Shown: positions 56,057-64,000 of the stretch, piece by piece | How positions within the stretch are numbered: position 1 is the stretch's first letter | Layout: every line of letters starts with the position of its first letter | The notes under the pieces: generated by a model | The model's input: only the letters and a program-made list of their open reading frames with translations | Database searches by the model: none | Told to the model about the DNA's origin: nothing | Position numbers and translations under genes: made by a program | Assembly: GCF_019635935.1 (NCBI RefSeq) | Contig: NZ_JAHBYN010000001.1 | Coordinates: forward strand, 1,857,501 to 1,921,500 | Direction of reading: 5' to 3' | DNA length: 64,000 bases | Source: Parvibaculum sp. | Lineage (GTDB): Bacteria > Pseudomonadota > Alphaproteobacteria > Parvibaculales > Parvibaculaceae

Positions 56057-56860
56057 TCACCGCCCCGTGAATGCCGGTTTGCGCTTTTCGAGAAACGCGT
56101 TGACCGCTTCCTTGTGGTCCTCGGTCGTGAAGGTCAGCATCTCGTAGCCGATCGAGGTGTCGAGGATCGTATGCGCAAGTTGCTTCAGGCCGATATTGAC
56201 CGACACCTTGCTGTATTTGATCGCCTGGATCGCGCCGCCGGCGAGTTTCGCCGCGAAGGCATCGACACGGGCGTCGAGCTCGGCATCCGCCACCACATGA
56301 TTGACGAGACCGATGCGTTCCGCCTCCGCCGCCGAAACAGCGTCGCCCGTCATCAGATATTCCTTGGCCCGCGCATAGCCGACAAGCTGCGGCCAGATGA
56401 TCGCGCCGCCATCGCCCGCCACGATGCCGGCCCGCACATGCGGATCGGCAAAGCGCGCATTGTCGCTCGCAAAAATCACATCGCACATCAGCGCAATGGT
56501 CGCACCGAGGCCGACCGCCGGACCGCGCACCTTGGCGATGATCGGCTTTTCGAGATCGAGCAGCGAGAAGACGATGCGCTTTGCCTCCGCCGCATCGGGC
56601 CCCTTGTCGCCGGCCTCGAAACTGCGCTTCATCCAGTTGAGGTCGCCGCCCGCCGAAAAGGCCGATCCTTCGCCGGTGAGGATGACGATGTCGGAGTCGC
56701 GGTCGTCGGCGGCGTCGAGAAAGATGCTCGAAAGCTCGCGGTGCATCTCGCCGTCGACCGCGTTCATCAGCGCCGGGTTGCTGAGCGCCAGCGTCAGCAC
56801 GCGGCCCTGACGGCTCGCCTTGATCCTTTTGTAGCGGCTGAAATCGACGCCGTCCGTCAT
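56057..56860 (-). CDS. Enoyl-CoA hydratase/isomerase-family protein, atypical
   Basis: A 267-residue crotonase with the oxyanion segments FSAGGDLNWM and VRGPAVGLGATIAL. Both glutamates used by classical hydratases appear to be missing: GLGATIALMCD replaces GGCELAMMCD, and ADPHVRAGIVAGDGG replaces the PEI segment. This matches a recurring subgroup of crotonases rather than a random loss, and may catalyse a different reaction such as isomerisation or hydrolysis. It is the first gene of the four-gene catabolic cluster. Confidence 0.87.
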   Translation of the reverse strand: MTDGVDFSRYKRIKASRQGRVLTLALSNPALMNAVDGEMHRELSSIFLDAADDRDSDIVILTGEGSAFSAGGDLNWMKRSFEAGDKGPDAAEAKRIVFSLLDLEKPIIAKVRGPAVGLGATIALMCDVIFASDNARFADPHVRAGIVAGDGGAIIWPQLVGYARAKEYLMTGDAVSAAEAERIGLVNHVVADAELDARVDAFAAKLAGGAIQAIKYSKVSVNIGLKQLAHTILDTSIGYEMLTFTTEDHKEAVNAFLEKRKPAFTGR

Positions 56861-56959
56861 GCTTCGCGCTCCCTCGTTTTATTTTCGTTTCCGGGATTGT
56901 GGCCCGCGCGACCGGCGATGAAAAGGGGACAATCGCCGGGGCGCGCACCGGCAAACGAA

Positions 56960-56982
56960 AAACCCCGGCCGCGATGGCCGGG
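56960..56982 (-). terminator. Intrinsic terminator of the YCF48-like gene
   Basis: Stem ACCCCGGCC (56960-56968) pairs with 56974-56982 around a 5-base loop. On the minus strand it is followed by a T-run, 33 bases after the stop of the YCF48-like gene. Confidence 0.85.
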
Positions 56983-57015
56983 GTCTGTCGCGTGCGGGCA
57001 CATGGCCGCCTTTGT

Positions 57016-58092
57016 CTAGCTGCCGCCTTCCGTCGTGGCGGTGATCCGCGCGCCGACGGCTTCGCGGGCCTTTTCGGGATCGTCCGGCATCAGCTTGGCG
57101 CCGGGTTCGCCGAAGACGACGATCTGACCGTCCGGTCCGTCCGACACCGCCGCATAGCCGAGGCGATCGGCGCGTGTGACCTCGACGAAGCTCTTGCCGT
57201 TGTCGTCGCTGTAGCCGACATAGCCCTGAAGGCCGACCAGCACGATCTTGCCGCCGCCAAGCTGAACGCCGCCGGCGATCGACTTGTCGGTGCCCGTATC
57301 GACTTTCGTCCAGGTCTGTCCCTTGTCCCAGGAACGGAAGGCGTTGCCGCGCATGCCGAACACCATGACCGAGCCGTCGCTCATGCCGAAGCCGCCCCAG
57401 AACGAGCCTTCATACTGCGTCTGGATGCGATCGAAGGTGCGACCCTTGTCGCTGGAGTGATAGACGATGCCGAATTCGGCGGCGATGTAGAGATCGCCGT
57501 CCTTGTCCGCGAAAAGCTTGTTGAGATGGTAGTCGTCGAGCAGGCCATCGCTGAGCGAACGCTCTTCCCAGCTGTCGGGCTCGCCGCCATCCTGCGTTTC
57601 GACCATGAAGGCGAAGGCGCCAAGTGCGAAACCGCGTTCCTCGTTTTCGAAATAGACGGCCATGAATGCCATTTCGGATTCGGCATCGTGATAGACGAGG
57701 TCCCAGTTCTCGCCGCCATCGCGCGTGCGGATGATCGTCGCGTCGTGGCCGACGGCGAAGCCGAGTTTCGCGTTGACGAAGGTCACGCCGGTCAGCGTCG
57801 CCTGTGTCGGCACGGAAGCGGCCTGCGTCCAGGTAACGCCGCGATCGTCGGAATAGACGACATGTCCATATTCGCCGACGGCAACGAGCCGGCCATTGGC
57901 ATAGGTCGCATCGAGCAGCAGGGATTCCGGCGCCAGCGCCGATTGCATCGCATAGGAGGGCTGGCGTTCGCCATCCATGTCCTGCGCGACGGCGGGCGCG
58001 ATGGCGGCAAAAGCCAGCGCGAAAAACACGGCAGCGGCGCGGCGAAGACGCGGCAAGCCGCTGAAAAGGGTCTCGATAAACGACGGTGACAT
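57016..58092 (-). CDS. YCF48/BNR-repeat beta-propeller protein
   Basis: A 358-residue exported protein starting at the ATG at 58092 with a signal peptide cleaved near AVAQD. The mature chain consists of beta-propeller repeats with BNR/Asp-box motifs (YSDDRGVTW, TRDGGENWD, SSDKGRTFD, SWDKGQTWT, YSDDNGKSF). Such proteins resemble photosystem II assembly factor YCF48, and in gamma- and alphaproteobacteria they are coded with DUF1329, DUF1302 and RND transporter genes. The RND gene is not next to it here. It probably acts in the periplasm. Confidence 0.88.
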   Translation of the reverse strand: MSPSFIETLFSGLPRLRRAAAVFFALAFAAIAPAVAQDMDGERQPSYAMQSALAPESLLLDATYANGRLVAVGEYGHVVYSDDRGVTWTQAASVPTQATLTGVTFVNAKLGFAVGHDATIIRTRDGGENWDLVYHDAESEMAFMAVYFENEERGFALGAFAFMVETQDGGEPDSWEERSLSDGLLDDYHLNKLFADKDGDLYIAAEFGIVYHSSDKGRTFDRIQTQYEGSFWGGFGMSDGSVMVFGMRGNAFRSWDKGQTWTKVDTGTDKSIAGGVQLGGGKIVLVGLQGYVGYSDDNGKSFVEVTRADRLGYAAVSDGPDGQIVVFGEPGAKLMPDDPEKAREAVGARITATTEGGS

Positions 58093-58391
58093 TACCTTGG
58101 GCTCCTGCACTCGGGCGTTTGGGTCGCCGCGGGCGGATTTGGGGCTCCGGCGTTGCGCCGAAGTCCACCGGTCTCCCCCCGGACGAGCCTCCTGTTTGGT
58201 GGTCTTTTTATAGCGTTTTTTTCCTTATAGCGCATTTTTCGGGCGCGGTCTTGGGCCTCGTGAACCGGCACGGCGAACCCTTTCGAACAGGGTTAAGACG
58301 GCCGAGGGGACGCAGGGATGCGGCGGCGCCCAAAAAGAAACCGGGCCCCGGTTTCCCGGGGCCCGGCCCTCAAATCCTCACGACTGCCGCT
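58093..58391. other. 299-base gap between the YCF48-like and DUF1329 genes
   Basis: This contains the terminator of the DUF1329 gene at 58341-58366 and probably the promoter of the YCF48-like gene. There is no protein frame with recognisable homology. Confidence 0.5.
58341..58366 (-). terminator. Intrinsic terminator of the DUF1329 gene
   Basis: An 11-base GC-rich stem (58341-58351 with 58356-58366) with a TTTC loop is followed by TTTCTTTTTG on the minus strand, 25 bases after the gene end. Confidence 0.88.
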
Positions 58392-59747
58392 TTAGCGGAC
58401 GCCGAGCTGACGGATCGAGTTCGGCGTGTAGCGCGCCTTGTCGAGTTCGTCGGCGAAGTAGTTCACCGGCGGTTCCTCGTTCTGCAGCGCCAGCGCCAGA
58501 TAACGGCCGGCCTGCAGGTCGTAGACGATCTCGCCCGCCGAGCCGCAAAGCGGCACGTTGTAGCGCTGGATCTGGTGCATTTCCTGCACGCGCCAGAGCT
58601 GGCCACGGCCGTCGTAAAGCGCCACGGTCGACATCTGGTAGGCGTCTTCCTCGTTGGCATAGACGCGGCGCGAATAGACGTGACGCGTATCGGCACGAAG
58701 CTTGGCTTCGACTTCCCAGACGCGGCGCAGCTCATAGCGAACCCGATCCTGGTTCACATGCGACGCTGTCAGATAGTCCTTGTACGGTGTCGATTCACCG
58801 TCATAGGCATTGGCCGAAACGAGCTTCTTGGTCTTGCCGAGCACGGTCCAGTCGTAGCGATCCGGCGCGCCGTTATAACCGTCGAACGAGTCCGACGTCG
58901 ACAGACCGTCCGAGTTCGTGCCGGGGTTGTCGTAGGCGATGTTCGGCGCACGACGCACGCGACGCGTACCGGGGCTGTACTGCCAGGCCTGACGCGGCTG
59001 GATCTGGGCGTTCAGGGCTTCATACACCAGGATCACGCTGCCTGCGGCGCGGGCCGGAGCAATCGTGTTGGCGATGTAGTAGATCGAGATGTTCTCGAGA
59101 TCCTCGGCCTTGGTCGCCGACGGATCCGACCACTGCAGAATGGCTTCGTCCTGCACGATCTGCAGCGTGTAGTCGCCGCCGCGCGTGACCGGCGCCGCCG
59201 CGAACTGACGCACCACCTTGAACGAGCGATAACGCAGCGTGTGGTTCCAGATGATCTCGAGCGCGTTGTTCGGGATCGGGAACGGCGAGCCGAAAATCGC
59301 CTGGCTGATGCCGGCGCCGCCGCCGACAAGTTCGCCAACCGCGGCGTTGCGCTTGTTGGCTTCGTAGAAGCGGTCCGGGAACGCGCAGGTACGGCGCGTC
59401 TCATAGACGTTCATCTTGTAGGTCGGATAGGCCTTCAGCATGGCCTTGTAACCCTCGGTCAGGATGTCGTCGTACTGACCGGCATTCGCGCCCGTGACCG
59501 TGTATTTGATCGGGTCGCTGGCGAACGGGTTCTGCAGCTTCTGACCGGGTGTGTAGGTGACATTGCTCGGCACGGTCGGCAGGCCGCCGGTCCATGCGGG
59601 GATGTCGCCATCGCCGGCCTTTTCCGAACCCATCGGGGTCAGATCCTGACCCAGACGGTTCACTTGGGCATCCGGCACCTTGGCCAGCGCGCTCGTCGCG
59701 AGTGCGCTGATCGCAATTGCGGACACCAGCATGGTCGTCCTTTTCAT
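58392..59747 (-). CDS. DUF1329 outer-membrane-associated lipoprotein-like protein
   Basis: A 451-residue exported protein starting at the ATG at 59747 (signal peptide cleaved near ALAKV). The DUF1329 signatures include LGQDLTPMGSEKAGDGDIPAW near the N-terminus, here in part, and PRQAWQYSPGTRRVRRAPN, RYDWTVLGKTK and RRVWEVEAKLR. The fold is related to LolA/LolB-type half-barrels that carry lipids (family knowledge, as I recall it). It is the regular partner of DUF1302 proteins, whose gene is just upstream. Confidence 0.9.
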   Translation of the reverse strand: MKRTTMLVSAIAISALATSALAKVPDAQVNRLGQDLTPMGSEKAGDGDIPAWTGGLPTVPSNVTYTPGQKLQNPFASDPIKYTVTGANAGQYDDILTEGYKAMLKAYPTYKMNVYETRRTCAFPDRFYEANKRNAAVGELVGGGAGISQAIFGSPFPIPNNALEIIWNHTLRYRSFKVVRQFAAAPVTRGGDYTLQIVQDEAILQWSDPSATKAEDLENISIYYIANTIAPARAAGSVILVYEALNAQIQPRQAWQYSPGTRRVRRAPNIAYDNPGTNSDGLSTSDSFDGYNGAPDRYDWTVLGKTKKLVSANAYDGESTPYKDYLTASHVNQDRVRYELRRVWEVEAKLRADTRHVYSRRVYANEEDAYQMSTVALYDGRGQLWRVQEMHQIQRYNVPLCGSAGEIVYDLQAGRYLALALQNEEPPVNYFADELDKARYTPNSIRQLGVR

Positions 59748-60145
59748 ATACGTTCCCTCCACTGGATTTCTTATCGGGCTTTCGATGATCAGGCGCTTGA
59801 AAAGGCGTATTGCGACTGCACACCGAGGCCGGTTTCCCCGCCTTACTCTCGCGGAATGATACCAAATTGCTTCGCCCGCGCAAATCGCGGCGCCGGCGAT
59901 TGTGTGTCTTCCAAGCCGCTTTTCAGCCCGTTTTCACGGCCTTTTCGCCCTGGCTGCATTAAATCTTTTTAATGTGCATCGCGGCGGTCCGCGCGGCGGC
60001 AAAAAGCCTGTCGATCCGCCTACGGACGATTCTCGCGGGCGGCACCGTCTTTTGTGCGACGCAACATGGTGCCGCGGCGGGCAAGAAAAAACCCGGCGGT
60101 GTTGCCACCGCCGGGTCTCGTTTCGCGCTACGCGTTTCCGAAGGA
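59748..60145. other. 398-base gap between DUF1329 and DUF1302 genes
   Basis: This holds the DUF1302 terminator at 60091-60116 and the probable promoter region of the DUF1329 gene. Separation by a terminator suggests that the two partner genes are transcribed separately. No additional gene is seen. Confidence 0.5.
60091..60116 (-). terminator. Intrinsic terminator of the DUF1302 gene
   Basis: An 11-base stem (60091-60101 with 60106-60116) with a TTGC loop is followed on the minus strand by TTTTTTC, 30 bases after the DUF1302 stop. Confidence 0.92.
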
Positions 60146-62857
60146 TCAGAAGGCGTAGGAGATGTTGGCCGACACGAAGTCCATGTCGTTGTTGTTCACG
60201 TACTTCTCGTTACCCATGTAGTTGGTGTACGAGATGCCACCGCGCCAGTTGCCGAGATAGTTGCCGTTGAGCGCAAGGCTGACAGCCTTGGCGCCCTGGC
60301 GGTAGTTGCCCAGCGGCGCCGGGCTGTTGCCCGAGACACCGTGGTTCCAGGCGATCGTCGGCTGCAGCGAGATGGCCGTGCCGAAGACGTTGTTGTACTG
60401 GAGCTGGCCGAGCAGCACATAACCCCAGGACACCGACGTCGCCCGGCAGCCCTGACGCGACGCAAGGCTGAGGAAACCGCCGAGCGGCAGATCGGTACCG
60501 CCCGAGGCGCAGACATTCTGCCAGCGGGTCGTAACATCGTAAACCTGACCGTTGGCATTGGTGAACGTTTCAGCATAGGCCTTGGGAGCATCCGGCGCAT
60601 ACATCGCACCGACTTCCGTCACCAGAATGCCGAGATCGGCACCCAGCGTCCCGATAAGGGCGTTGGAGTTGGTAAAGGTCGCCGTCGTGCCGACCTGTGC
60701 GGTGTAGATCTTCGTCCGCTCATACCCCTGAAGGTCGATCGCCTGCGCGCCCGTACCCAGACCGCCACAACCCGGCCCATAAGTGTCGAGAGGGCCAAAA
60801 GCCGTGGACGTGGTATGACCGACAAGCTGCGGGAATATGCAGCCCTGGTGCAGCGCGTTGATCGTAATCTGATCGGTATCGAGCTGAACAGGCTGGTTCG
60901 GACGATAGGTGATGTCGCCCTGCACACCCCAGGTTCCCAACGTGGTATTGAAGCTGAACCCGTACATCCGGATATCTTCCGGATATTCGAGATACAGGCC
61001 GATACCGGGCGTGTTCGGGTTTGTCGCAAGCATGATCTCGGCGCCGTCGACCAGAACAAACGGCGTACCGGCGCCGAGCGACGTCGACTGCTCGGCAACC
61101 AGCGCGCAATTGGCGATGGTCAGGGCAAGGACCGAGTTCGGCTGAATGACCGGATTGGCCATCAAGGCGAAATTCGGGTTGAGGGCGGCGAGAGCGGCCA
61201 GGTTGAACCCTTCGATACCGCCGGCAAACGGGCTGCCGGCCGGCGCATTGACCACCGGTCCACCACCGGCGCCCGCATAGAACGCGTTGGCGATGGCAAG
61301 ACCGGCCGCGTAGATGCCGTCAGGATCGGTTACGGACTGATTGAGCATATCGAGCGCACCTGCGTCAAGTGCGAGCGGCACACCGTAAAAAGCGCCAGGC
61401 TGGCTAGTAACGCCGGCAGGACCCACGGCCGCATTACAGCCATTGTACTGAAGCAGACGAGACTGGAAACCTGTGGTATCGCCAGCCCCCAGATAGCTCG
61501 ACACTTCTGCGAGCGACGGGTCTGCCGAAATTCGCTCGCTGGCGAAGGGCAGACGCGAATGCGTGTTGGTGAAGTAGAAGCCGAACTCGGTGTTGTTCAG
61601 GGCTTCCGAGTACCAGCGCGCGGCAATGCCGTACTGGCCGGAATCCTTTGCATACCGATCCGGGTCGCGCTTGATAATGGAAGTATCGCCCATCGCGAGA
61701 CGGAATGCTTCGGTGCTGCCGCCATTGATGGCCGTCCAGCCACCGAGACTGGCCATTGTCGGATTGTATTGCGAGAAATCGACTGCATTCTGACCGCAAT
61801 CGCGGAATTGCGCGATTGCCGAAGCCGAGCCCGCCCAAGCGGCGTTGAAGGCATTGTTGACGAAGCCCGGATTCGAGCAGTTACGGAACATATTGCCGCC
61901 GGGACCGCCGGTCAGGAACGAGACGGCATTGTTGTTGCCACCGACACCGCTGCCCAGGCTGGTCACATCCGAGGTCGAGAAGGGCGTACCCGGCCGGTCG
62001 AGCTGATACTCGGCCTGCTGGAGCTGGTAGAAGCCTTCGATCGACAGGTTGTAGGGCAGGCCGAGCGAGGCGTTGATCGCCCAGATCGGCAACAGGCCTT
62101 CCTTCACCTCGGCGCCCGGACGGCGGAACGCGTTGACGTCGATCGGCATGGCGCCGTTGACGCCGTTGAGAATGAAAGTGCCCTCACCCCAGTTGATGAC
62201 CTGCTTACCGGCGCGAACCGTCAGCGGAAGCCCGCCAACGTCGAAATTGCCGGCGACATAGAGGTCGAGCAGGCGAATGTCGCGCGCCGCGTCGGCCTTG
62301 CCGGCGACCAGGTTCGAACGGGCATAGGAGCTGTTCTGGTCCAGCACCGCGTCGTAATAGGAATTGATGCGGCTGAAGAACGTGTAGTTCTCCCACTTGA
62401 CCTGGATGTCGTTGGTCATCTTGACGATGCCGCTGGTCAGATCGCCTCGATCGAAATTGAGGCGGCCATCATCGGTGTTGATCGAGCCGGCGATCTGGGG
62501 CGCCCATGTATTGAACCCGTAGGTAGCCCCGGTACCGACAAACGTATCGTTCGTCGGCATGCCGGCCGGAATTGTCTGGCCCGGTATCAGAACAGGGCCC
62601 GGAACATGGGCCGGTCCCGGGACAGGAGCCCTGAACGGGTCAAGAGTGTCTGAAAGCGGACCGCCGTTCGACTGCGGCAAATAGCGATTGTTCGTTGACG
62701 CCGTCCGCATCGACACACCGGCACTGATTGTGGTGTCGAAGAACACCTGAACGCTGCCGAAATTATATTCGAGAGCGTTGGCCGTGCCGGCCGATGCGAT
62801 CAGCATTGCCGCTGCGGTGCTGCCAAGCAGCGCCGTGCGCAAGCTTCCTTTTCTCAT
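60146..62857 (-). CDS. DUF1302 outer-membrane protein
   Basis: A 903-residue protein. The ATG at 62857 follows a strong GAGGAGGAT site. A signal peptide is cleaved near TANA. The mature chain is a large beta-rich DUF1302 domain ending in a terminal Phe (SANISYAF), as outer-membrane barrels do. The conserved N-terminal segments RAGKQVINWGEG and FRRPGAEVKEGLLP are the hallmark of DUF1302. A Pro-rich linker (residues about 62-85) and long Gly/Asn loops suggest large surface or periplasmic loops. Such proteins are tied to uptake of steroids and other hydrophobic compounds or to lipid export. It is separately transcribed. Confidence 0.9.
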   Translation of the reverse strand: MRKGSLRTALLGSTAAAMLIASAGTANALEYNFGSVQVFFDTTISAGVSMRTASTNNRYLPQSNGGPLSDTLDPFRAPVPGPAHVPGPVLIPGQTIPAGMPTNDTFVGTGATYGFNTWAPQIAGSINTDDGRLNFDRGDLTSGIVKMTNDIQVKWENYTFFSRINSYYDAVLDQNSSYARSNLVAGKADAARDIRLLDLYVAGNFDVGGLPLTVRAGKQVINWGEGTFILNGVNGAMPIDVNAFRRPGAEVKEGLLPIWAINASLGLPYNLSIEGFYQLQQAEYQLDRPGTPFSTSDVTSLGSGVGGNNNAVSFLTGGPGGNMFRNCSNPGFVNNAFNAAWAGSASAIAQFRDCGQNAVDFSQYNPTMASLGGWTAINGGSTEAFRLAMGDTSIIKRDPDRYAKDSGQYGIAARWYSEALNNTEFGFYFTNTHSRLPFASERISADPSLAEVSSYLGAGDTTGFQSRLLQYNGCNAAVGPAGVTSQPGAFYGVPLALDAGALDMLNQSVTDPDGIYAAGLAIANAFYAGAGGGPVVNAPAGSPFAGGIEGFNLAALAALNPNFALMANPVIQPNSVLALTIANCALVAEQSTSLGAGTPFVLVDGAEIMLATNPNTPGIGLYLEYPEDIRMYGFSFNTTLGTWGVQGDITYRPNQPVQLDTDQITINALHQGCIFPQLVGHTTSTAFGPLDTYGPGCGGLGTGAQAIDLQGYERTKIYTAQVGTTATFTNSNALIGTLGADLGILVTEVGAMYAPDAPKAYAETFTNANGQVYDVTTRWQNVCASGGTDLPLGGFLSLASRQGCRATSVSWGYVLLGQLQYNNVFGTAISLQPTIAWNHGVSGNSPAPLGNYRQGAKAVSLALNGNYLGNWRGGISYTNYMGNEKYVNNNDMDFVSANISYAF

Positions 62858-63202
62858 GGAGCGATCCTCCTCGATCCTCGATGGCTTCACTAACTTTGCA
62901 GCTGGATCGGGAGGTGGTGCGGAACGTATTCCGACTGGTCCCCCCGGCCAGTCAGCATCCCTCGCTTGCTAGACGACAGTCATTGAAAGATTGAGTCAAG
63001 ACTGCCGGGGGCTTGGCGCGCGCCGATGCGTAACATTGCTGCGCACTATTGCAATTATGACACGGCTGTAATGGAGATATGGGAGAGTGTTAAAATATAT
63101 TGCGTCGCACACTGATTATATGCAGCGCAGCATTCCATAAAAAAGCGAATCAATCCGCGTGTTTGATGCGGGTCCGGGGAGACGGTCGAAAAAGCAAAGA
63201 GT
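62858..63202. other. 345-base region with an AT-rich patch
   Basis: This is the upstream region of the DUF1302 gene and the downstream region of the PCu(A)C gene. The stretch from about 63030 to 63160 is noticeably AT-rich compared with the rest of the window and may hold a promoter or regulator site. I see no convincing gene or operator palindrome. Confidence 0.4.
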
Positions 63203-63661
63203 TCAATGCCCGCCGTGACCGCCGCCATGCCCGGCCTTGCGCACCGTGGCCGATATGTCGATCTCGCCGGCCTTCTCGAAGACCAGCGTCAGCGGCACGG
63301 CGTTGCCTTCCGCCAGCGGCCCGTGAAGCCGGATCAACATGATGTGCAGGCCCCCCGGCGCGAGGCGCACGGTCTCGCCGGCCGGCAGCGCAAGCCGGTC
63401 GAGCTTGCGCATCCGCATCACCATGCCGTCCATCGTCATGTCGTGAATCTCGACCTTTTCCGCCACATCCGAGCGCGCCTCGACCAGCGCATCGTCCTCG
63501 CCGCCGGCATTTTCGAGCGTCAGATAGGCCGCCCCCGTCGCCGTCACGCTGGCCCGCGCCCAGGGATCGGAAACGACAATGCTTTCGCCGGCCGCAGCGG
63601 GCGCAGCAAAACCGGCAAGGGCAAGAAGGAGGAAGGCGGCGCGAAGGAGAGGCGACATCAT
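63203..63661 (-). CDS. PCu(A)C copper chaperone
   Basis: A 152-residue periplasmic copper chaperone, with a signal peptide cleaved near AAAGE. It matches the H-x10-M-x21-H-x-M copper motif exactly: H73, M84, H106, M108. The C-terminus is His-rich (KAGHGGGHGGH), perhaps a second metal site. PCu(A)C proteins deliver Cu(I) to cytochrome oxidase. No Sco gene is adjacent in the window. A second ATG is next to the first (63658). It is preceded by palindromic repeats. Confidence 0.93.
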   Translation of the reverse strand: MMSPLLRAAFLLLALAGFAAPAAAGESIVVSDPWARASVTATGAAYLTLENAGGEDDALVEARSDVAEKVEIHDMTMDGMVMRMRKLDRLALPAGETVRLAPGGLHIMLIRLHGPLAEGNAVPLTLVFEKAGEIDISATVRKAGHGGGHGGH

Positions 63662-63700
63662 CGGCAGGGCTTTCGGCTGGGGCTTCGGAACGCCGTCACC

Positions 63701-63806
63701 CTAGAGCGCTTCTCGGAAAAGTGGAATCCGGTTTTCCGAAAAGAAGCGCGATCAAACAACAACCTAGAGTCTTTCAGCGTTTCTACTAAATGCTGAAAGA
63801 CTCTAG
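63701..63806. repeat. Two adjacent palindromic elements
   Basis: Element one (about 63701-63752) has GCGCTTCT...AGAAGCGC arms and an inner CGGAAAA/TTTTCCG pairing. Element two has perfect 15-base arms at 63764-63778 and 63792-63806 (CTAGAGTCTTTCAGC and complement) around a 13-base loop. The first type is widespread in Rhizobiales genomes. Both lie between the PCu(A)C gene and a partial gene. Confidence 0.85.
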
Positions 63807-63882
63807 CCCCAAATCGCCGCCGCCGCACCCGCGCCGACAGCCATTCGGCATGGACATTCGGTCGCGGGGGTGCGCCCGCGCC

Positions 63883-64000
63883 TCAGGGCCGTTCGCGTCC
63901 CGCGTGGCGCCAGCGCGCGACGATCGCCTCAAGCCCCGCGCGGTCGAGATTGGGGCGGCTCCAGGAATCGGAGAAAGCGCGGTTGAGATTGCGCGGCACG
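63883..64000 (-). CDS. C-terminal part of an unrecognised gene
   Basis: The minus strand has an open frame from the right edge that ends in TGA at 63883, coding about 38 residues with ...NRAFSDSWSRPNLDRAG and ending RHAGRERP. Codon use is typical of the window. I do not recognise the family; the body lies outside. Confidence 0.55.
   Translation of the reverse strand, partial: VPRNLNRAFSDSWSRPNLDRAGLEAIVARWRHAGRERP

Noticed and set aside
59972..62653. An open frame of about 890 codons opposite the DUF1302 gene
   Set aside because: Antisense shadow. The DUF1302 strand has a signal peptide, a strong ribosome site, family motifs and a terminator; this frame has none.

Overview
The window is 64 kb of GC-rich chromosome from an alphaproteobacterium. 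Several blocks point there: rpsP-rimM-trmD-rplS between ffh and leuC, dapF-mtaB-ftsY-yciB, ccmABCDG beside acnA and a DUF1223 gene, and a DUF1302/DUF1329/YCF48 membrane set. The palindromic repeats are of kinds common in Rhizobiales-like genomes. A Parvibaculum-like genus is plausible but is my inference. I see no phage, IS element, CRISPR array or rRNA. There is one tRNA, Ala-CGC.

Layout. Positions 1-4.2 kb carry leuC (partial) and the ribosome/SRP block. From 4.4 to 10.6 kb lie a CinA-like gene, a PIG-L deacetylase, then dapF, mtaB, a long-form purC, ftsY and yciB. From 10.6 to 13.8 kb are an MFS symporter, a Nudix hydrolase and a MarR regulator with a lysine-rich tail. From 13.9 to 17.5 kb is a crotonase-ccmABCDG operon. 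Aconitase (17.8-21.0 kb) carries a histone H1-like N-terminal extension of about 190 residues. From 21.1 to 28.5 kb lie a DUF1223 gene, a GldG-type ABC operon with a structured upstream region, a DUF2794 gene and a BAX-inhibitor-like gene. From 28.7 to 32.8 kb is ybbP-ybbA divergent from tesA. From 33 to 51.7 kb is a mosaic of housekeeping and accessory enzymes: aldo/keto reductases, thpR, phhB, SDR, serine hydrolases, an SGNH pseudo-hydrolase, qor, ialB, rlmN, lemA/DUF3137, argG-ppa, a Tag-like glycosylase, a YjhX protein and yggT-yggU-folD. After the tRNA come a glutamine amidotransferase, a four-gene acyl-CoA catabolic cluster (52.8-56.9 kb), then YCF48-like, DUF1329 and DUF1302 genes (57.0-62.9 kb), a PCu(A)C copper chaperone and one partial gene.

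How the genes work together. The first third is growth machinery: translation, targeting through Ffh and FtsY, lysine/peptidoglycan and purine precursors, and cytochrome c maturation next to a TCA-cycle enzyme. The last 11 kb look like a hydrophobic-substrate module: an outer-membrane DUF1302 protein and its DUF1329/YCF48 partners beside an SDR, two acyl-CoA-dehydrogenase-fold enzymes and an atypical crotonase.

The strongest novelty candidate is the in-frame fusion of a Lys/Ala/Pro-rich, acid-free H1-like domain to aconitase A. A smaller tail of the same type sits on the MarR regulator 4 kb away. Other points worth checking are an SGNH-fold protein that appears to have lost its catalytic Ser, Asn and His, a beta-lactamase-fold hydrolase split by a membrane domain and lacking a good start codon, and a minus-strand leader or small RNA ending in an intrinsic terminator upstream of the GldG-type operon.
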